A stretch of DNA of 64,000 bases from Pseudomonas sp. GD03919. Its GTDB lineage: Bacteria; Pseudomonadota; Gammaproteobacteria; Pseudomonadales; Pseudomonadaceae. The stretch is from positions 1,364,001-1,428,000 of the forward strand of contig NZ_CP104582.1 in assembly GCF_029814935.1 (NCBI RefSeq), given 5' to 3'. The notes below the pieces were generated by a model, which saw only the letters and a list, made by a program, of their open reading frames with translations, made no database searches and was not told the DNA's origin. The stretch's first letter is position 1. Each line of letters begins with the position of its first letter. Position numbers and translations under genes: made by a program. Positions 19,662 through 28,492 of this stretch are shown piece by piece.

Positions 19662-19835
19662 TCACCCTTGCTGTTTCGAGGTTTCCAGCTCTTTGCGATA
19701 AGCGTTGGCTGCATCCCGGCTCGGGAAAATACCGACCAGTTCGCCATTCTGAATCACATCCCAGACCACGATGCCCATGGCACGAGCTTCCCGGGAAAGA
19801 TGTTGGTTGTCACGCTCATGTACGGTCACGTTCAT
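19662..19835 (-). CDS. Small conserved-looking protein, 57 residues
   Basis: The ATG at 19835 is preceded by GAGGAG (19843-19848) at good distance and opens MNVTVHERDNQHLSREARAM. The second half, VVWDVIQNGELVGIFPSRDA then ANAYRKELE, has a beta-hairpin plus helix look similar to small stress-type domains that start with a 'W-x-V' strand, such as DUF2188, but I cannot assign it. Longer upstream starts lack a ribosome site. Cytosolic, monocistronic. Function unknown. Confidence 0.6.
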   Translation of the reverse strand: MNVTVHERDNQHLSREARAMGIVVWDVIQNGELVGIFPSRDAANAYRKELETSKQQG

Positions 19836-20065
19836 GACGAATCTCCTCGAATAATCGATGCGGCGATATGTTGCAATTCGTTTATACGCCTCGTCAGCAA
19901 GCTGATTAAACCGGGGTTTGGGCAAAGAACTGTTGCCTCGATGCAACGAACGCTGAACTGATACGTTTGCCGCTGCGCTTGCCTTGCTGTGTCCGCGCTG
20001 CTGCTTGCGGGCCTGTTTAGTGGGGTGATGTGCGCTGACTGTCGTATTGGCAGGCGCGTCTGCGC

Positions 20066-20830
20066 TCAGCCGCTGACCCAGCGCTGCCGCGCCCAGCCAC
20101 TCAAGGCATCCACTGCCAGCACCAGCAGAAGCATGGCCAGGATCACCGTGGCTGCTTGCGCTTCCTGGAACAGGCTGAGCGACACGTAGAGCATCTGCCC
20201 AAGGCCGCCGGCGCCGACGAAGCCGAGCACGCTGGCCATGCGGATGTTGTTCTCCCAGCGGTACAGGGTGTACGCCACCAGTTGCGGCCAGACCCCGGGC
20301 AGGGTGCCGTAGCAGAAGGCGAGCATGCGCCCGCCGCCGCTTTCGCGGATGGCGTCGGCAGGCTCGCGCGGGGTGTTTTCCAGCGCTTCGGCGAACAGGC
20401 GGCCGAGCACGCCAGCGGTGTGCAGGGCCAGGGCCAGGGTGCCGGCGTTGGGGCCCAGGCCCGCGGCCAGCACCATCAGCGCCGCCCAGACCAGCTCGGG
20501 GATGGCGCGCAGGGCATTGAGCAGCAGGCGTGTGGCGTGCAGGGCGATAGCGCCGAAGCGCCCGGCGGCCGGCAGCGCCAGGGCCAGGCCGAGCAGGGCG
20601 GCGAGCAATGTGCCGATGGCGGACATGGCCAGGGTTTCCAGCGCGCCGCGGCCGATGGCCTGCAGGTGCGCGGCGGAGACGTCCGGTTGCAGGAAGCCGC
20701 TGGCGTATTGGCCCATCTGCGCCAGGCTGTCGCCGGCCACCAATGCGCCGAGGTCGATGCCCAGATAGAGGAACGAGGCGATCACCGCGGCGAGGAGGGC
20801 GGCGAACAGGATCAGATTGCCGGCTCTCAT
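20066..20830 (-). CDS. phnE: PhnE-type ABC transporter permease (second permease)
   Basis: A 254-residue inner-membrane permease with about six helices. The EAA loop region GTLPGVWPQLVAYTLYRWEN and [20 protein letters not shown] are typical of PhnE permeases. Its ATG overlaps the stop of the upstream permease by four bases (ATGA), so it is the last gene of the four-gene importer operon. The pair of non-identical permeases would form a heterodimer. See the binding protein for possible substrates. Confidence 0.85.
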   Translation of the reverse strand: MRAGNLILFAALLAAVIASFLYLGIDLGALVAGDSLAQMGQYASGFLQPDVSAAHLQAIGRGALETLAMSAIGTLLAALLGLALALPAAGRFGAIALHATRLLLNALRAIPELVWAALMVLAAGLGPNAGTLALALHTAGVLGRLFAEALENTPREPADAIRESGGGRMLAFCYGTLPGVWPQLVAYTLYRWENNIRMASVLGFVGAGGLGQMLYVSLSLFQEAQAATVILAMLLLVLAVDALSGWARQRWVSG

Positions 20831-21654
20831 GTCAGCCTCGCGCGCAGCAGGCGGCTGAACTGGTCGGCCAGCAGTACCAGCAGCAGGAAGGTGAGCAGCA
20901 TGCTGGCCACTTCGCCGCCGGCGAACATGCGCAGCGACAGGTCGATCTGCTGGCCCAGGCCGCCGGCGCCGACGAAGCCCATCACCACCGAGGCGCGGAT
21001 GGCGCACTCCCAGCGGTACACGGTGTAGGAGAGCATTTCCCCGGCGGCATTGGGCAGCACGCCGTAGGCGAAGGCGCTCAGGCGGCCGCTGCCGGCACCC
21101 AGTAGCGCGCGGGTGGGGCGGGCATCGACCGATTCGAAGATTTCCGCATACACCTTGCCCAGCATGCCGGCGTAAGTGATGGCGATGGCCAGTACCCCGG
21201 CCGTTGGGCCGAGGCCGACGGCGCGGACAAACAGCAGCGCCCAGACGATCTCCGGTACGCTGCGCAGGAAGATCAGCAGCCCGCGCACCGGCCAGCGCGC
21301 CAGGTTCGCCCACCAGGCCGGGCGGCCACCGCGGTGCACGGCCGACAGCGACAGCGCGCGACTGGCCAGCAGTGCGGCGGGAACGGCGATCAGCAGCGCC
21401 AGGCTCATGCCGGCGGTGGCGATGGCCAGGGTTTCCAGGGTGGCGCGGCCGAGCAGGGCGAGGAATTCGCCATCATGCGCCGGCGGCCAGAAACCGGCGA
21501 GGAAGTTGCCCATGGCGCGGGTGTTGTCGCCATCGACCAGTACGGCCAGGTCCAGCTCGCTCAGGCTCAGGCCCGGCCACAACAACAGCAGCGCCAGCAG
21601 GGTGATCAGCAGGCGCGGCAGGGCGGCGGGGTCGCGTGGGGCGGTGGTCAGCAT
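20827..21654 (-). CDS. phnE: PhnE-type ABC transporter permease (first permease)
   Basis: A 275-residue permease homologous to its downstream neighbour: [40 protein letters not shown] and [20 protein letters not shown] align with LRAIPELVWAALMVLAAGLG and the matching blocks there, showing an old duplication. It overlaps the ATPase gene by seven bases and the next permease by four, so all are co-translated. Confidence 0.85.
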   Translation of the reverse strand: MLTTAPRDPAALPRLLITLLALLLLWPGLSLSELDLAVLVDGDNTRAMGNFLAGFWPPAHDGEFLALLGRATLETLAIATAGMSLALLIAVPAALLASRALSLSAVHRGGRPAWWANLARWPVRGLLIFLRSVPEIVWALLFVRAVGLGPTAGVLAIAITYAGMLGKVYAEIFESVDARPTRALLGAGSGRLSAFAYGVLPNAAGEMLSYTVYRWECAIRASVVMGFVGAGGLGQQIDLSLRMFAGGEVASMLLTFLLLVLLADQFSRLLRARLT

Positions 21655-22448
21655 CGCGGGATATGCGTCGGCTGCGGCGGCACGGGTGAGCTGGGCGTGG
21701 CCTGCAGTTGCTCGTTGGCGTACAGCGCTTGCAGTTGCTCGGGCAGCACCTGCTCGGTGGGCAGGTCGAAGGCGATACGCCCGTCGCGAATACCGATAAC
21801 CCGTGGGAAGTGCGCCAGCGCCAGGTCGACGGCGTGCAGGCTGGCCAGCAGGGTCATGCCGCGCTCGGCAGCCTCGCGGTTGAGCACGGCCAGAGTATGA
21901 CCGGCCAGCACCGGGTCCATGGCCGAGACGGGTTCATCGGCGAGAATCAATTCCGGCGCCTGGTACAGCACGCGAGCGATGCCGACGCGCTGCAATTGGC
22001 CGCCAGAGAGCTGATCGCAGCGTTGGTAGAGTTTGTCGGCGATGTCCAGCCGCGCCAGGGCGGCCTGGGCACCGCTGGCATCCAGCGGATGCAGCAGGTT
22101 GAACAGGCCTTTGGCCAATGACCACTGGCCAAGCTTGCCGGCCAGCACGGCGGTGACCACGCGCTGGCGCGGTGGCAAAGGCGGTGCCTGGTGGATCAGG
22201 CCGATGCGCGCACGCAGGCGTTGGCGCTGGCGGGCAGCCAGGCGCCAGGGGTTGTGCTGCAGCAGGTCGATCTCACCCTGGGTGGGTTGCAGGCTGGTGG
22301 CCAGCAGGCGCAGCAGGGTGGTCTTGCCGGCGCCCGAGGGGCCGATGATCGCCACTCGTTCACCGGGGCTGACCTGCAGATCGATATCTTCGAGCGCGAC
22401 CTTGCCGTTGGCGTGGGCCAGGCCCACGCCACGCAGGGCGATGCTCAC
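21648..22448 (-). CDS. phnC: PhnC-type ABC transporter ATPase
   Basis: A 266-residue ATPase with Walker [15 protein letters not shown]-loop [11 protein letters not shown] signature [18 protein letters not shown], Walker [14 protein letters not shown] and H-loop [11 protein letters not shown]. It resembles PhnC of phosphonate importers. It powers import through the two PhnE-like permeases. Overlaps phnD by four bases upstream. Confidence 0.88.
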   Translation of the reverse strand: MSIALRGVGLAHANGKVALEDIDLQVSPGERVAIIGPSGAGKTTLLRLLATSLQPTQGEIDLLQHNPWRLAARQRQRLRARIGLIHQAPPLPPRQRVVTAVLAGKLGQWSLAKGLFNLLHPLDASGAQAALARLDIADKLYQRCDQLSGGQLQRVGIARVLYQAPELILADEPVSAMDPVLAGHTLAVLNREAAERGMTLLASLHAVDLALAHFPRVIGIRDGRIAFDLPTEQVLPEQLQALYANEQLQATPSSPVPPQPTHIPRC

Positions 22449-23296
22449 TTCAACAGGCCAGCGGCGCGAGCGGCTTCTTCGATGCCTTGGTAGTTTTCAG
22501 GCTTGGTCTCGATGAAGCGGCTGGCGGCCTGCAGGTCGAGAATCGCCTTGTGCTCGGGCTTGGTCGGGTCGAGGGCGAGGAAGGCGCTCTTGATCTTCGC
22601 CTGCAGATCGGCGTCGAGGTTGCCGCGCACGGTCCAGTTGTAGTCGTAGTAGGTCGGGGTGGTGGCGAAGACCTTGACCTTGTCGGTGTCGACCTTGCCG
22701 GCGTCCACCAGCTTCTGCCACACCGAGGCGTTGAGCACGCCGCCGTCGGCCTTGCCGGCCTGCACCCAGGCCGCGGTGGCGTCGTGGGCGCCGGAGTAGG
22801 CCACGCGGCTGAAGAAGTCTTCCGGCTTGATGCCGTCCTGCAGCATGAAGTAGCGCGGCATCAGGCTGCCGGAGGTGGAGGACACCGAGCCGAACGCGAA
22901 GGTCTTGCCCTTGAGGTCCTGCAGCGATTTCACCGCCGGGTCGGAGGTGATGAACTTGCTGGTGAACTCGGCGTCCTGCTCACGCTGTACCAGCGGTACG
23001 GCGTTGCCGGTCTTCAGGTGTGCCTGGACGAAGGTGAAGCCGCCCAGCCAGGCCATGTCGATACGGTCGGCGGCCAGCGCCTCGACCACGGCGGCGTAGT
23101 CGGCCACCGGCACGAACTCCACCTTCATGCCCAGTTCCTGCTCCAGGTAGGCGCCCAGCGGCTTGAACTTGCGCAGCAGTTCGGTGGGGGCTTCGTCGGG
23201 GATGGCCGAGACCTTGAGGACGTCGGCGGCTTGCGCGAATACAGCGGATACGGACAGGGCGATGCCGGCGGCGAGCGCCAGGGTGTTCTTGAACAT
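22445..23296 (-). CDS. phnD: PhnD-family periplasmic substrate-binding protein
   Basis: A 283-residue protein with a signal peptide ([17 protein letters not shown]) and the PhnD-type fold: [60 protein letters not shown]. It is first in the importer operon. The family binds phosphonates or phosphite; however, a close subgroup with the same [11 protein letters not shown] opening has been named a putative selenate binding protein, and this sequence looks nearer to that group from memory. No C-P lyase or phosphonatase genes are in view, which weakens a phosphonate role. Confidence 0.82.
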   Translation of the reverse strand: MFKNTLALAAGIALSVSAVFAQAADVLKVSAIPDEAPTELLRKFKPLGAYLEQELGMKVEFVPVADYAAVVEALAADRIDMAWLGGFTFVQAHLKTGNAVPLVQREQDAEFTSKFITSDPAVKSLQDLKGKTFAFGSVSSTSGSLMPRYFMLQDGIKPEDFFSRVAYSGAHDATAAWVQAGKADGGVLNASVWQKLVDAGKVDTDKVKVFATTPTYYDYNWTVRGNLDADLQAKIKSAFLALDPTKPEHKAILDLQAASRFIETKPENYQGIEEAARAAGLLK

Positions 23297-23431
23297 GTCG
23301 GATTCTCCGGTTCAATAGCGGGGAAGGCGCGCGGAGTATAGTGGCCCGGCGCTGCCGATGCAGCCCCGGCAGCACACAGCTGACTCCGGGGTTAAGATGC
23401 GCGCTGAAGACGAACTGCCTGGAGTTGATCG

Positions 23432-24322
23432 ATGACTGCAACGCTGCCCGCCCTGGCCTTTGCCGGGATTGGTCTGATGGGCCTGCCGATGACCCGCCGC
23501 CTGCTCGCCGCAGGCTATCCGCTGACCCTCTGGAACCGCACGCCGGACAAGTGCGCGCCGCTGCTGGAGCTGGGTGCGCATCGCGTGGAGAACCCCGCCG
23601 AACTGTGCCGCGATGCCAGTGTGGTGATGCTCTGCCTGGCCAATACCGAGGTGGTGCGTGAGGTGGTGTTCGGCCCGGGTGGCATCGTCGAGGGCGCGCG
23701 GCCGGGGCAGTTGCTGGTGGATTTCTCCAGCCTGGAACCGGCGGCTACCCGTGAAATGGCCGCCGAACTGGAGGCGCGTACCGGCATGCGCTGGGTGGAT
23801 GCGCCGGTCTCCGGTGGCACGCCCGGCGCCGAGGCCGGCACGCTGGCGATCATGGCCGGCGGCCGGGACGAAGACGTGGAGCGCGTGCGTCCGGTGCTGG
23901 CGCATCTGGGCCAGCGTCTGACGCGCATGGGCGAGGTGGGCGCCGGGCAGGTGACCAAGGTGTGCAACCAGATGATCGTCGCCTGCAACGCCCTGGTGAT
24001 CGCCGAGGTAGTGGCGCTGGCCGAGCGCTCCGGCGTCGATGCCAGCCTGATCGCGCCGGCTTTGGCCGGTGGCTTCGCCGATTCCAAGCCGCTGCAGATC
24101 CTCGCGCCGCAGATGGCCGCCAGCCAGTTCGAACCGATCAAGTGGCACGTGCGCACGCTGCTCAAGGACCTCGACACCGCGGTGAAGCTGTCGCGCGAGC
24201 AGGGCAGCGCCACGCCCATGAGCGGCCTGGCCGCGCAACTGATGCGCCTGCACGGCAGCCAGGGCAACTTGGAGCGCGACCCGGCCACGCTGGTGGAACT
24301 GCTGCGCGAGCAATGCCCATGA
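23432..24322 (+). CDS. NAD(P)-dependent beta-hydroxyacid dehydrogenase (tartronate semialdehyde reductase / 3-hydroxyisobutyrate dehydrogenase type)
   Basis: A 296-residue dehydrogenase. Rossmann motif: GIGLMGLPMTRRLLAAGYPL; substrate-binding DAPVSGGTPGAEAGTLAIMA; catalytic lysine in GAGQVTKVCNQMIVACN. It belongs to the GarR/GlxR group. Directly followed (ATGA overlap) by a hydroxypyruvate-isomerase-like gene; in glyoxylate metabolism such a pair converts hydroxypyruvate to tartronate semialdehyde and then glycerate, but glyoxylate carboligase is not next to it. Divergent from the phnD operon across 135 bases, so shared control is possible. Confidence 0.85.
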   Translation: MTATLPALAFAGIGLMGLPMTRRLLAAGYPLTLWNRTPDKCAPLLELGAHRVENPAELCRDASVVMLCLANTEVVREVVFGPGGIVEGARPGQLLVDFSSLEPAATREMAAELEARTGMRWVDAPVSGGTPGAEAGTLAIMAGGRDEDVERVRPVLAHLGQRLTRMGEVGAGQVTKVCNQMIVACNALVIAEVVALAERSGVDASLIAPALAGGFADSKPLQILAPQMAASQFEPIKWHVRTLLKDLDTAVKLSREQGSATPMSGLAAQLMRLHGSQGNLERDPATLVELLREQCP

Positions 24323-25104
24323 AGATCGCCGCCAACCTGTCCATGCTGTTCACCGAGTTGCCGCTGCGCGAGCGCGTGCTGGCGGCGATGACGGCGGGTT
24401 TCGATGGCGTGGAAATCCAGTTTCCCTACGAGTTGCCGGCCGTCGCCCTGAAAGAAGTGCTGGAGTTGACCGCTTTGCCGCTGGTGCTGATCAATGTGCC
24501 GGTAGGCGATCTGATGAGCGGCGGACCCGGGCTTGCCAGCGTGCCGGCGCGCCAGGCCGAGTTCGACGCCGCCCTGCAGGAGGCGCTGACCTACGCTGCC
24601 ATGGCGCGCCCGGCCTGCATTAATATATTGCCCGGGCGCCTGGCCGAAGGCGTGAGCCGCGAGCAGGCGCTGGACTGCCTGGCCGCCAACTTGCGCAAGA
24701 GTGCCGAGGCCTTCGCCACGCTGGGCATCCGCGTGCTGGTCGAAGCGATCAACCCCATCGATATGCCGGGCTTTCTGATCAATACGCCGGAGCATCTCGA
24801 TGCGCTGCTGCGCGCCGTGGATCACCCCAATCTGGCCGCGCAGTACGACCTCTACCACATGGCCCGTCAGGGATTGGACGTGGCTGCCGGCATGCGCCTG
24901 CTGGCCGGACGCATTGGCCATGTGCAGTTCGCCGATGTGCCGGGTCGTGGCGCACCAGGCAGCGGCGAGCTGGCTTTCGCGCCGTTGCTGGGCACCCTGC
25001 GCGATAGCGGTTATGGCGGCTGGTTGGGCGCCGAATACAGGCCGGGCGAGGAGGGCACGCTGGCCAGCCTGGGCTGGTTGGCGCAGTGGCAGCAGCGCAC
25101 CTGA
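24319..25104 (+). CDS. hyi: Hydroxypyruvate isomerase family (AP endonuclease 2-like TIM barrel)
   Basis: A 261-residue TIM-barrel protein with the Hyi pattern: LSMLFTELPLRERVLAAMTA, GFDGVEIQFPYE, LVEAINPIDMPGFLINTPEH, LAAQYDLYHMARQG (metal ligands Glu, Asp, His), GHVQFADVPGRGAPGSGEL, and GAEYRPGEEGTLASL. The start ATG at 24319 overlaps the upstream stop by four bases; an ATG at 24313 adds two residues. Predicted to interconvert hydroxypyruvate and tartronate semialdehyde. Confidence 0.85.
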   Translation: MKIAANLSMLFTELPLRERVLAAMTAGFDGVEIQFPYELPAVALKEVLELTALPLVLINVPVGDLMSGGPGLASVPARQAEFDAALQEALTYAAMARPACINILPGRLAEGVSREQALDCLAANLRKSAEAFATLGIRVLVEAINPIDMPGFLINTPEHLDALLRAVDHPNLAAQYDLYHMARQGLDVAAGMRLLAGRIGHVQFADVPGRGAPGSGELAFAPLLGTLRDSGYGGWLGAEYRPGEEGTLASLGWLAQWQQRT

Positions 25105-25116
25105 TGCATTCGTGCA

Positions 25117-25142
25117 GGGGCGGGCATGCTTATGCCCGCCCT
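25117..25142. terminator. Hairpin between converging genes
   Basis: GGGGCGGGCAT-GCTT-ATGCCCGCCCT forms a ten-base-pair stem between the hyi stop and the converging tubulin-like gene. It has no T-run, so it may act as a two-way transcript end or be an intergenic repeat. Confidence 0.4.
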
Positions 25143-25183
25143 GCCTACCGGGGTTGTGCCGGGTTCTTGCCCACGCGGGGCGG

Positions 25184-26428
25184 CTACTTGCCGTAGTCGT
25201 TGAGCGAGATAACCCGCGTTTTGCCGATACGGTGGCGGTAGCGTTTCGGCGTGGTGTTGGGGAACAGGTTGTTGAGGTGGGTCTTGAGGCGGTTCAGATC
25301 CATGTAGGACAGCTTGTAGTCCTTGGGCAGCGAGACGATGGACACCACCGAGGAGCAGTTCTTGAAGAAATGCAGCTCGCTCAGCTCCGTAGCGTCGTAG
25401 CCACTGGATTTGTACTGTTCCAGCGCCTGGCGATAGCGCTTGGATTCTATCGGCAGCAGGCTGATGCCTTCGACGGCCTGGGTGACCTTGTTGAAATGCG
25501 GCAGGTCGATGGAGCGGAAGAACAGGTCGTCGATGTTCAGCCGTGGCTGGCTCTGCTCCTTGTCCAGTACGCGGAATTTCTCCGACAGCTGGGCCTGCTG
25601 GTCGGGCACGACGGATTCGGCATAGGCCACGGCCACCGGGCCGGCCAGGCTCATGAACAGGTCGTTGGCGCCGAGGCGGATGGTCTCGCCGATGTCGATG
25701 CCGGCGCGGCGGAAGTAATTCTGGTCGTAGTCGCAGGTCACCGCCTGGGCGGTGAGGATGTTGAAGATCTGCTGCGAGATGTACTGGTTGGCGTGGCGCT
25801 CCATGGCGGTCACGTCGATGTTGTGGATGCTGCCGTCACCGCTTTGCTCGGCGTAGCGCATGATGTCGTTGGAGATCAGCATCATCGCGTTCCACGGACG
25901 GATGCGGCGCATCACGCTTTCGGCGCTGTTCTGCTCGTTGTCGAAGTTGTAGGAGAAGTCCCATTCCTCGGCCAGGTACTTGCACAGCAGGCGCCCGGCG
26001 TTGATGTGCAGCGCTTCGGACATCTCGCTGCGCTGGTCTGAGATGTTCGGCAGGGTGCAGATGCCGCTGGTGAAGATCGGCTCGAAGACGAAACCTCCGC
26101 GCTCGGCTTCGCCATCCTCCGGCGTCTTGTCGTCGAAGGTCTTGCTCATGTAGGCGAACTGCTGCGCCAGGCCGAATTCGGAGGCCATGCCCGAGCCGGT
26201 ACCGCCACCGGCACTGAAGATATAGAAGTACTGGCGTGACTGGTTGGCCTTGATGCCGCAGGAGTCGATCAGGTAGCTGTGGATGAACTTCCAGTCTTCG
26301 TTGGAGAAGCGTTGGATGTCCTTGTTGAGGATGATCTTGGCCAGGTACTGATCGAGAAGATGCCCAATACCACTGGTTCTAGCACGGGATGATGCAAGTT
26401 GCCTTGTTTTGTGGCTGTCCGACGGCAA
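25184..26428 (-). pseudogene. 5'-truncated bacterial tubulin/FtsZ-like gene
   Basis: About 400 codons are open on the minus strand. Near the front is IFSAGGGTGSGMASEFGLAQ, a textbook tubulin/FtsZ T4-loop GGGTGSG. Tubulins need another roughly 100 residues before this motif, with loops T1-T3 that contact the nucleotide; here the frame breaks up near 26370-26428 (nearest usable start a TTG without ribosome site), so those are gone. The rest (YDQNYFRRAGIDIGETIRLG, LSYMDLNRLKTHLNNLFPNT) is not like cell-division FtsZ but fits the divergent tubulin-like proteins of bacteria. The upstream 170 bases are unrelated. Probably a remnant, unless an unusual start is used. Confidence 0.6.
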
Positions 26429-26559
26429 TTGTTCGAAGGTACCAGAGCCAATGGATTGAGTGACGTTCTCGGCTTGCCTCGGCTTTGCTCGTTGAGGCCT
26501 GCTGGTTGCGTGAGGGCGAAGGTGAGCGGCAGACAGGCCAGCCGCTCAGCCTCAGACGA

Positions 26560-27537
26560 TCAGGGCACCAGAAGGATCTTGCCGTCACGCTCGCCGCTGG
26601 CCGCCGCGGCGACAGCGTCCTTGATGTGTGCCAGGTCATAGGTGGCCGCAACGCGGGCCTTGAGCTTGCCACTGGCGATCAGTTGCACCAGCTCGCCGAA
26701 CACCTTCATCTGTTGCGCCGGGCTGGCCTGCTGGAACCACTTGGCCAGCCAGAAGCCGCGCAGGGTCACGTCACGGAATACGAAGGAGGCCGGCGACACC
26801 TGGCAGGCCTGGCCGCTCATCATGCCGTAGTTCACCAGTACACCACCGTTGGCCAGTACAGCCGCCAGGTTGTCGGTACTGACGCCGCCGACTGCATCGA
26901 TACCCAGGCGCACTTCGGCGCCGCCAGTGGCTGCACGCACGCGCTTGGCCAGGTCCGGGCCGTCTACCAGGACCAGATCACCGCCTTCGGCCTCGACAGC
27001 GGCGACCGCCGATTCGCGGCGCACCACGTTGATGGTCTTGAAGCCGCGCAGCTTGGCCAGTTGGATCAGGTAGCTGCCAACGCCTGAGTTGGCGGCGTTC
27101 TGGATCACCCAGTCGCCCGGCTTGAGGTTGACGAACTCACTGAGCAGCAGCGAAGCGGTCGGCGGGTTGACGGTGAGCATGGCCAACTGTTGTGGATCGG
27201 CGTCCGGCAACGGGATGAGCTTGTCCGCCGGCGCATTCAGGGCGGTGACCCAGGTACCGCAGCCCACCGGTAGCAGCACGGTCTGGCCGACCTTGAAATT
27301 GCTGACGCCTTCGCCGAGCGCTTCGACCTTGCCGACGCCCTCGTTGCCGCCGACTGCGGGCAGTGGCGGCAACATGCCGTAGGCGCCGGTCAGGGTCAGC
27401 ACGTCGGACGGGTTGATCGGTGCAGCCAGGACCTTGACCCGTACCTGTCCGGCGGCAGGCTCGGGCAGGTGCAGGGGCACTGCGCTGATAACGTCCTGTG
27501 GCACCGGGCCACGTTGCTGGTATTCGGCTTTGAGCAT
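26560..27537 (-). CDS. Zinc-independent MDR oxidoreductase (trans-2-enoyl reductase / quinone reductase type)
   Basis: A 325-residue medium-chain dehydrogenase/reductase. It has VKVLAAPINPSDVLTLTGAY, GNEGVGKVEALGEGV, NPPTASLLLSEFVNLKPGDW and the cofactor motif NAANSGVGSYLIQLAKLRGF. The PINPSD(V) and NPPTA blocks are typical of mitochondrial-type 2-enoyl thioester reductases (Etr/MECR), which reduce enoyl-CoA/ACP with NADPH; the Tyr in LTGAYGMLP would be the proton donor of that group. No zinc ligands seen. ATG 27537 has AGGAG nine bases upstream. Divergent from the next gene. Confidence 0.8.
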   Translation of the reverse strand: MLKAEYQQRGPVPQDVISAVPLHLPEPAAGQVRVKVLAAPINPSDVLTLTGAYGMLPPLPAVGGNEGVGKVEALGEGVSNFKVGQTVLLPVGCGTWVTALNAPADKLIPLPDADPQQLAMLTVNPPTASLLLSEFVNLKPGDWVIQNAANSGVGSYLIQLAKLRGFKTINVVRRESAVAAVEAEGGDLVLVDGPDLAKRVRAATGGAEVRLGIDAVGGVSTDNLAAVLANGGVLVNYGMMSGQACQVSPASFVFRDVTLRGFWLAKWFQQASPAQQMKVFGELVQLIASGKLKARVAATYDLAHIKDAVAAAASGERDGKILLVP

Positions 27538-27683
27538 GCTCTGATCTCCTGAAGTCGGGCGCAAAATGCGTGCAGCCAGTCTAGCCGCGATAGGGCAAAG
27601 CGGAATGAATCGACCGGCATCCACTCTGGTGATGAAGGCGTACAGGCGTCTATGCTCTGCTGGGTCCGATAATGGAGTAAACG

Positions 27684-28409
27684 ATGTTCAGATGGTGGCT
27701 GGGATGCATGGTGGCATGCCTGAGCGCGACCGCAGTGGCAGAGGTGCTGCATGTCGGTTTCGGTACGCACAAGCCACCTTATGTGTTCGAGGGCGAACCA
27801 CGTGGCCTGGAATACGACATCGTCGAGCGGGCTGCGCGTAATGCCGGTTTTGCCGTGACCGCCTATTACGCCCCGCTGGAACGGCTGCACCTGATGTTGC
27901 GGCGTGGCGACATCGATGCGATTGCCACCACCCATGAGCGCAGCGGGGTAGAGGCCTTTTACTCCGACGTCTATATCCACTACCACAATGCGGTCGTGGC
28001 ACTGGCCGGGCGTGGCTATCGCATCGAACGTGTCGCCGATCTAGGGCAGTACTCCGTGAGTGCTTTCCAGCGTGCCCGTTTCCTGCTCGGCCCGGAGTTC
28101 GAACGCATGGCCATGAACAATCCGCGTTATCGCTAAGAGGCGTTGCAGATCAACCGCAACCGCCTGCTGTACAGCGGGCGCATCGATCTGGTGGTGGGTG
28201 ACAAGAGGATCATTCAATACCTCAATCGTGATGTGGACGATCAGGTCGACGTCAGCCAGCCGCTGGCCTGGTTCGAACTCTTTGCAGCAACGCCTTACGG
28301 CGTGGGCTTTCGGCGCGACGACCAGCGTCAGCGTTTCGATGTAGGGCTGCGCATGCTCAGAGAAAGTGGCGAGTACCGGCGTATCGAACAGCGTTATCGC
28401 TCAGACTGA
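27684..28409 (+). pseudogene. Periplasmic amino-acid-binding-type protein interrupted by one TAA codon
   Basis: ATG 27684 (with GGAG upstream) gives a signal peptide (WWLGCMVACLSATAVA-E) and an SBP family 3 start, LHVGFGTHKPPYVFEGEPRG, LEYDIVERAARNAGF. After NNPRYR, a TAA at 28134-28136 halts translation at 150 residues. The same frame continues without shift: EALQINRNRLLYSGRIDLVV then GDKRIIQYLNRD and stops at 28409, giving 241 codons in total. A single base change explains the break. The half-protein would lack most of lobe 2, so it is probably inactive. Confidence 0.75.
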
Positions 28410-28492
28410 AACCTGAGGAAACTGTTGCAGGGCTGTCAGCGCCCGGCCGTTATTGCACCATGGCGGCTTGTCTGATCCATGGAGATGCCACG

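Noticed and set aside
23515..24921. A 468-codon open frame opposite glxR-hyi
   Set aside because: Crosses two real genes on the other strand and has no motif.
26399..26559. An insertion-sequence end that truncated the tubulin-like gene
   Set aside because: I looked for terminal inverted repeats, target duplications and transposase fragments and found none I could support.
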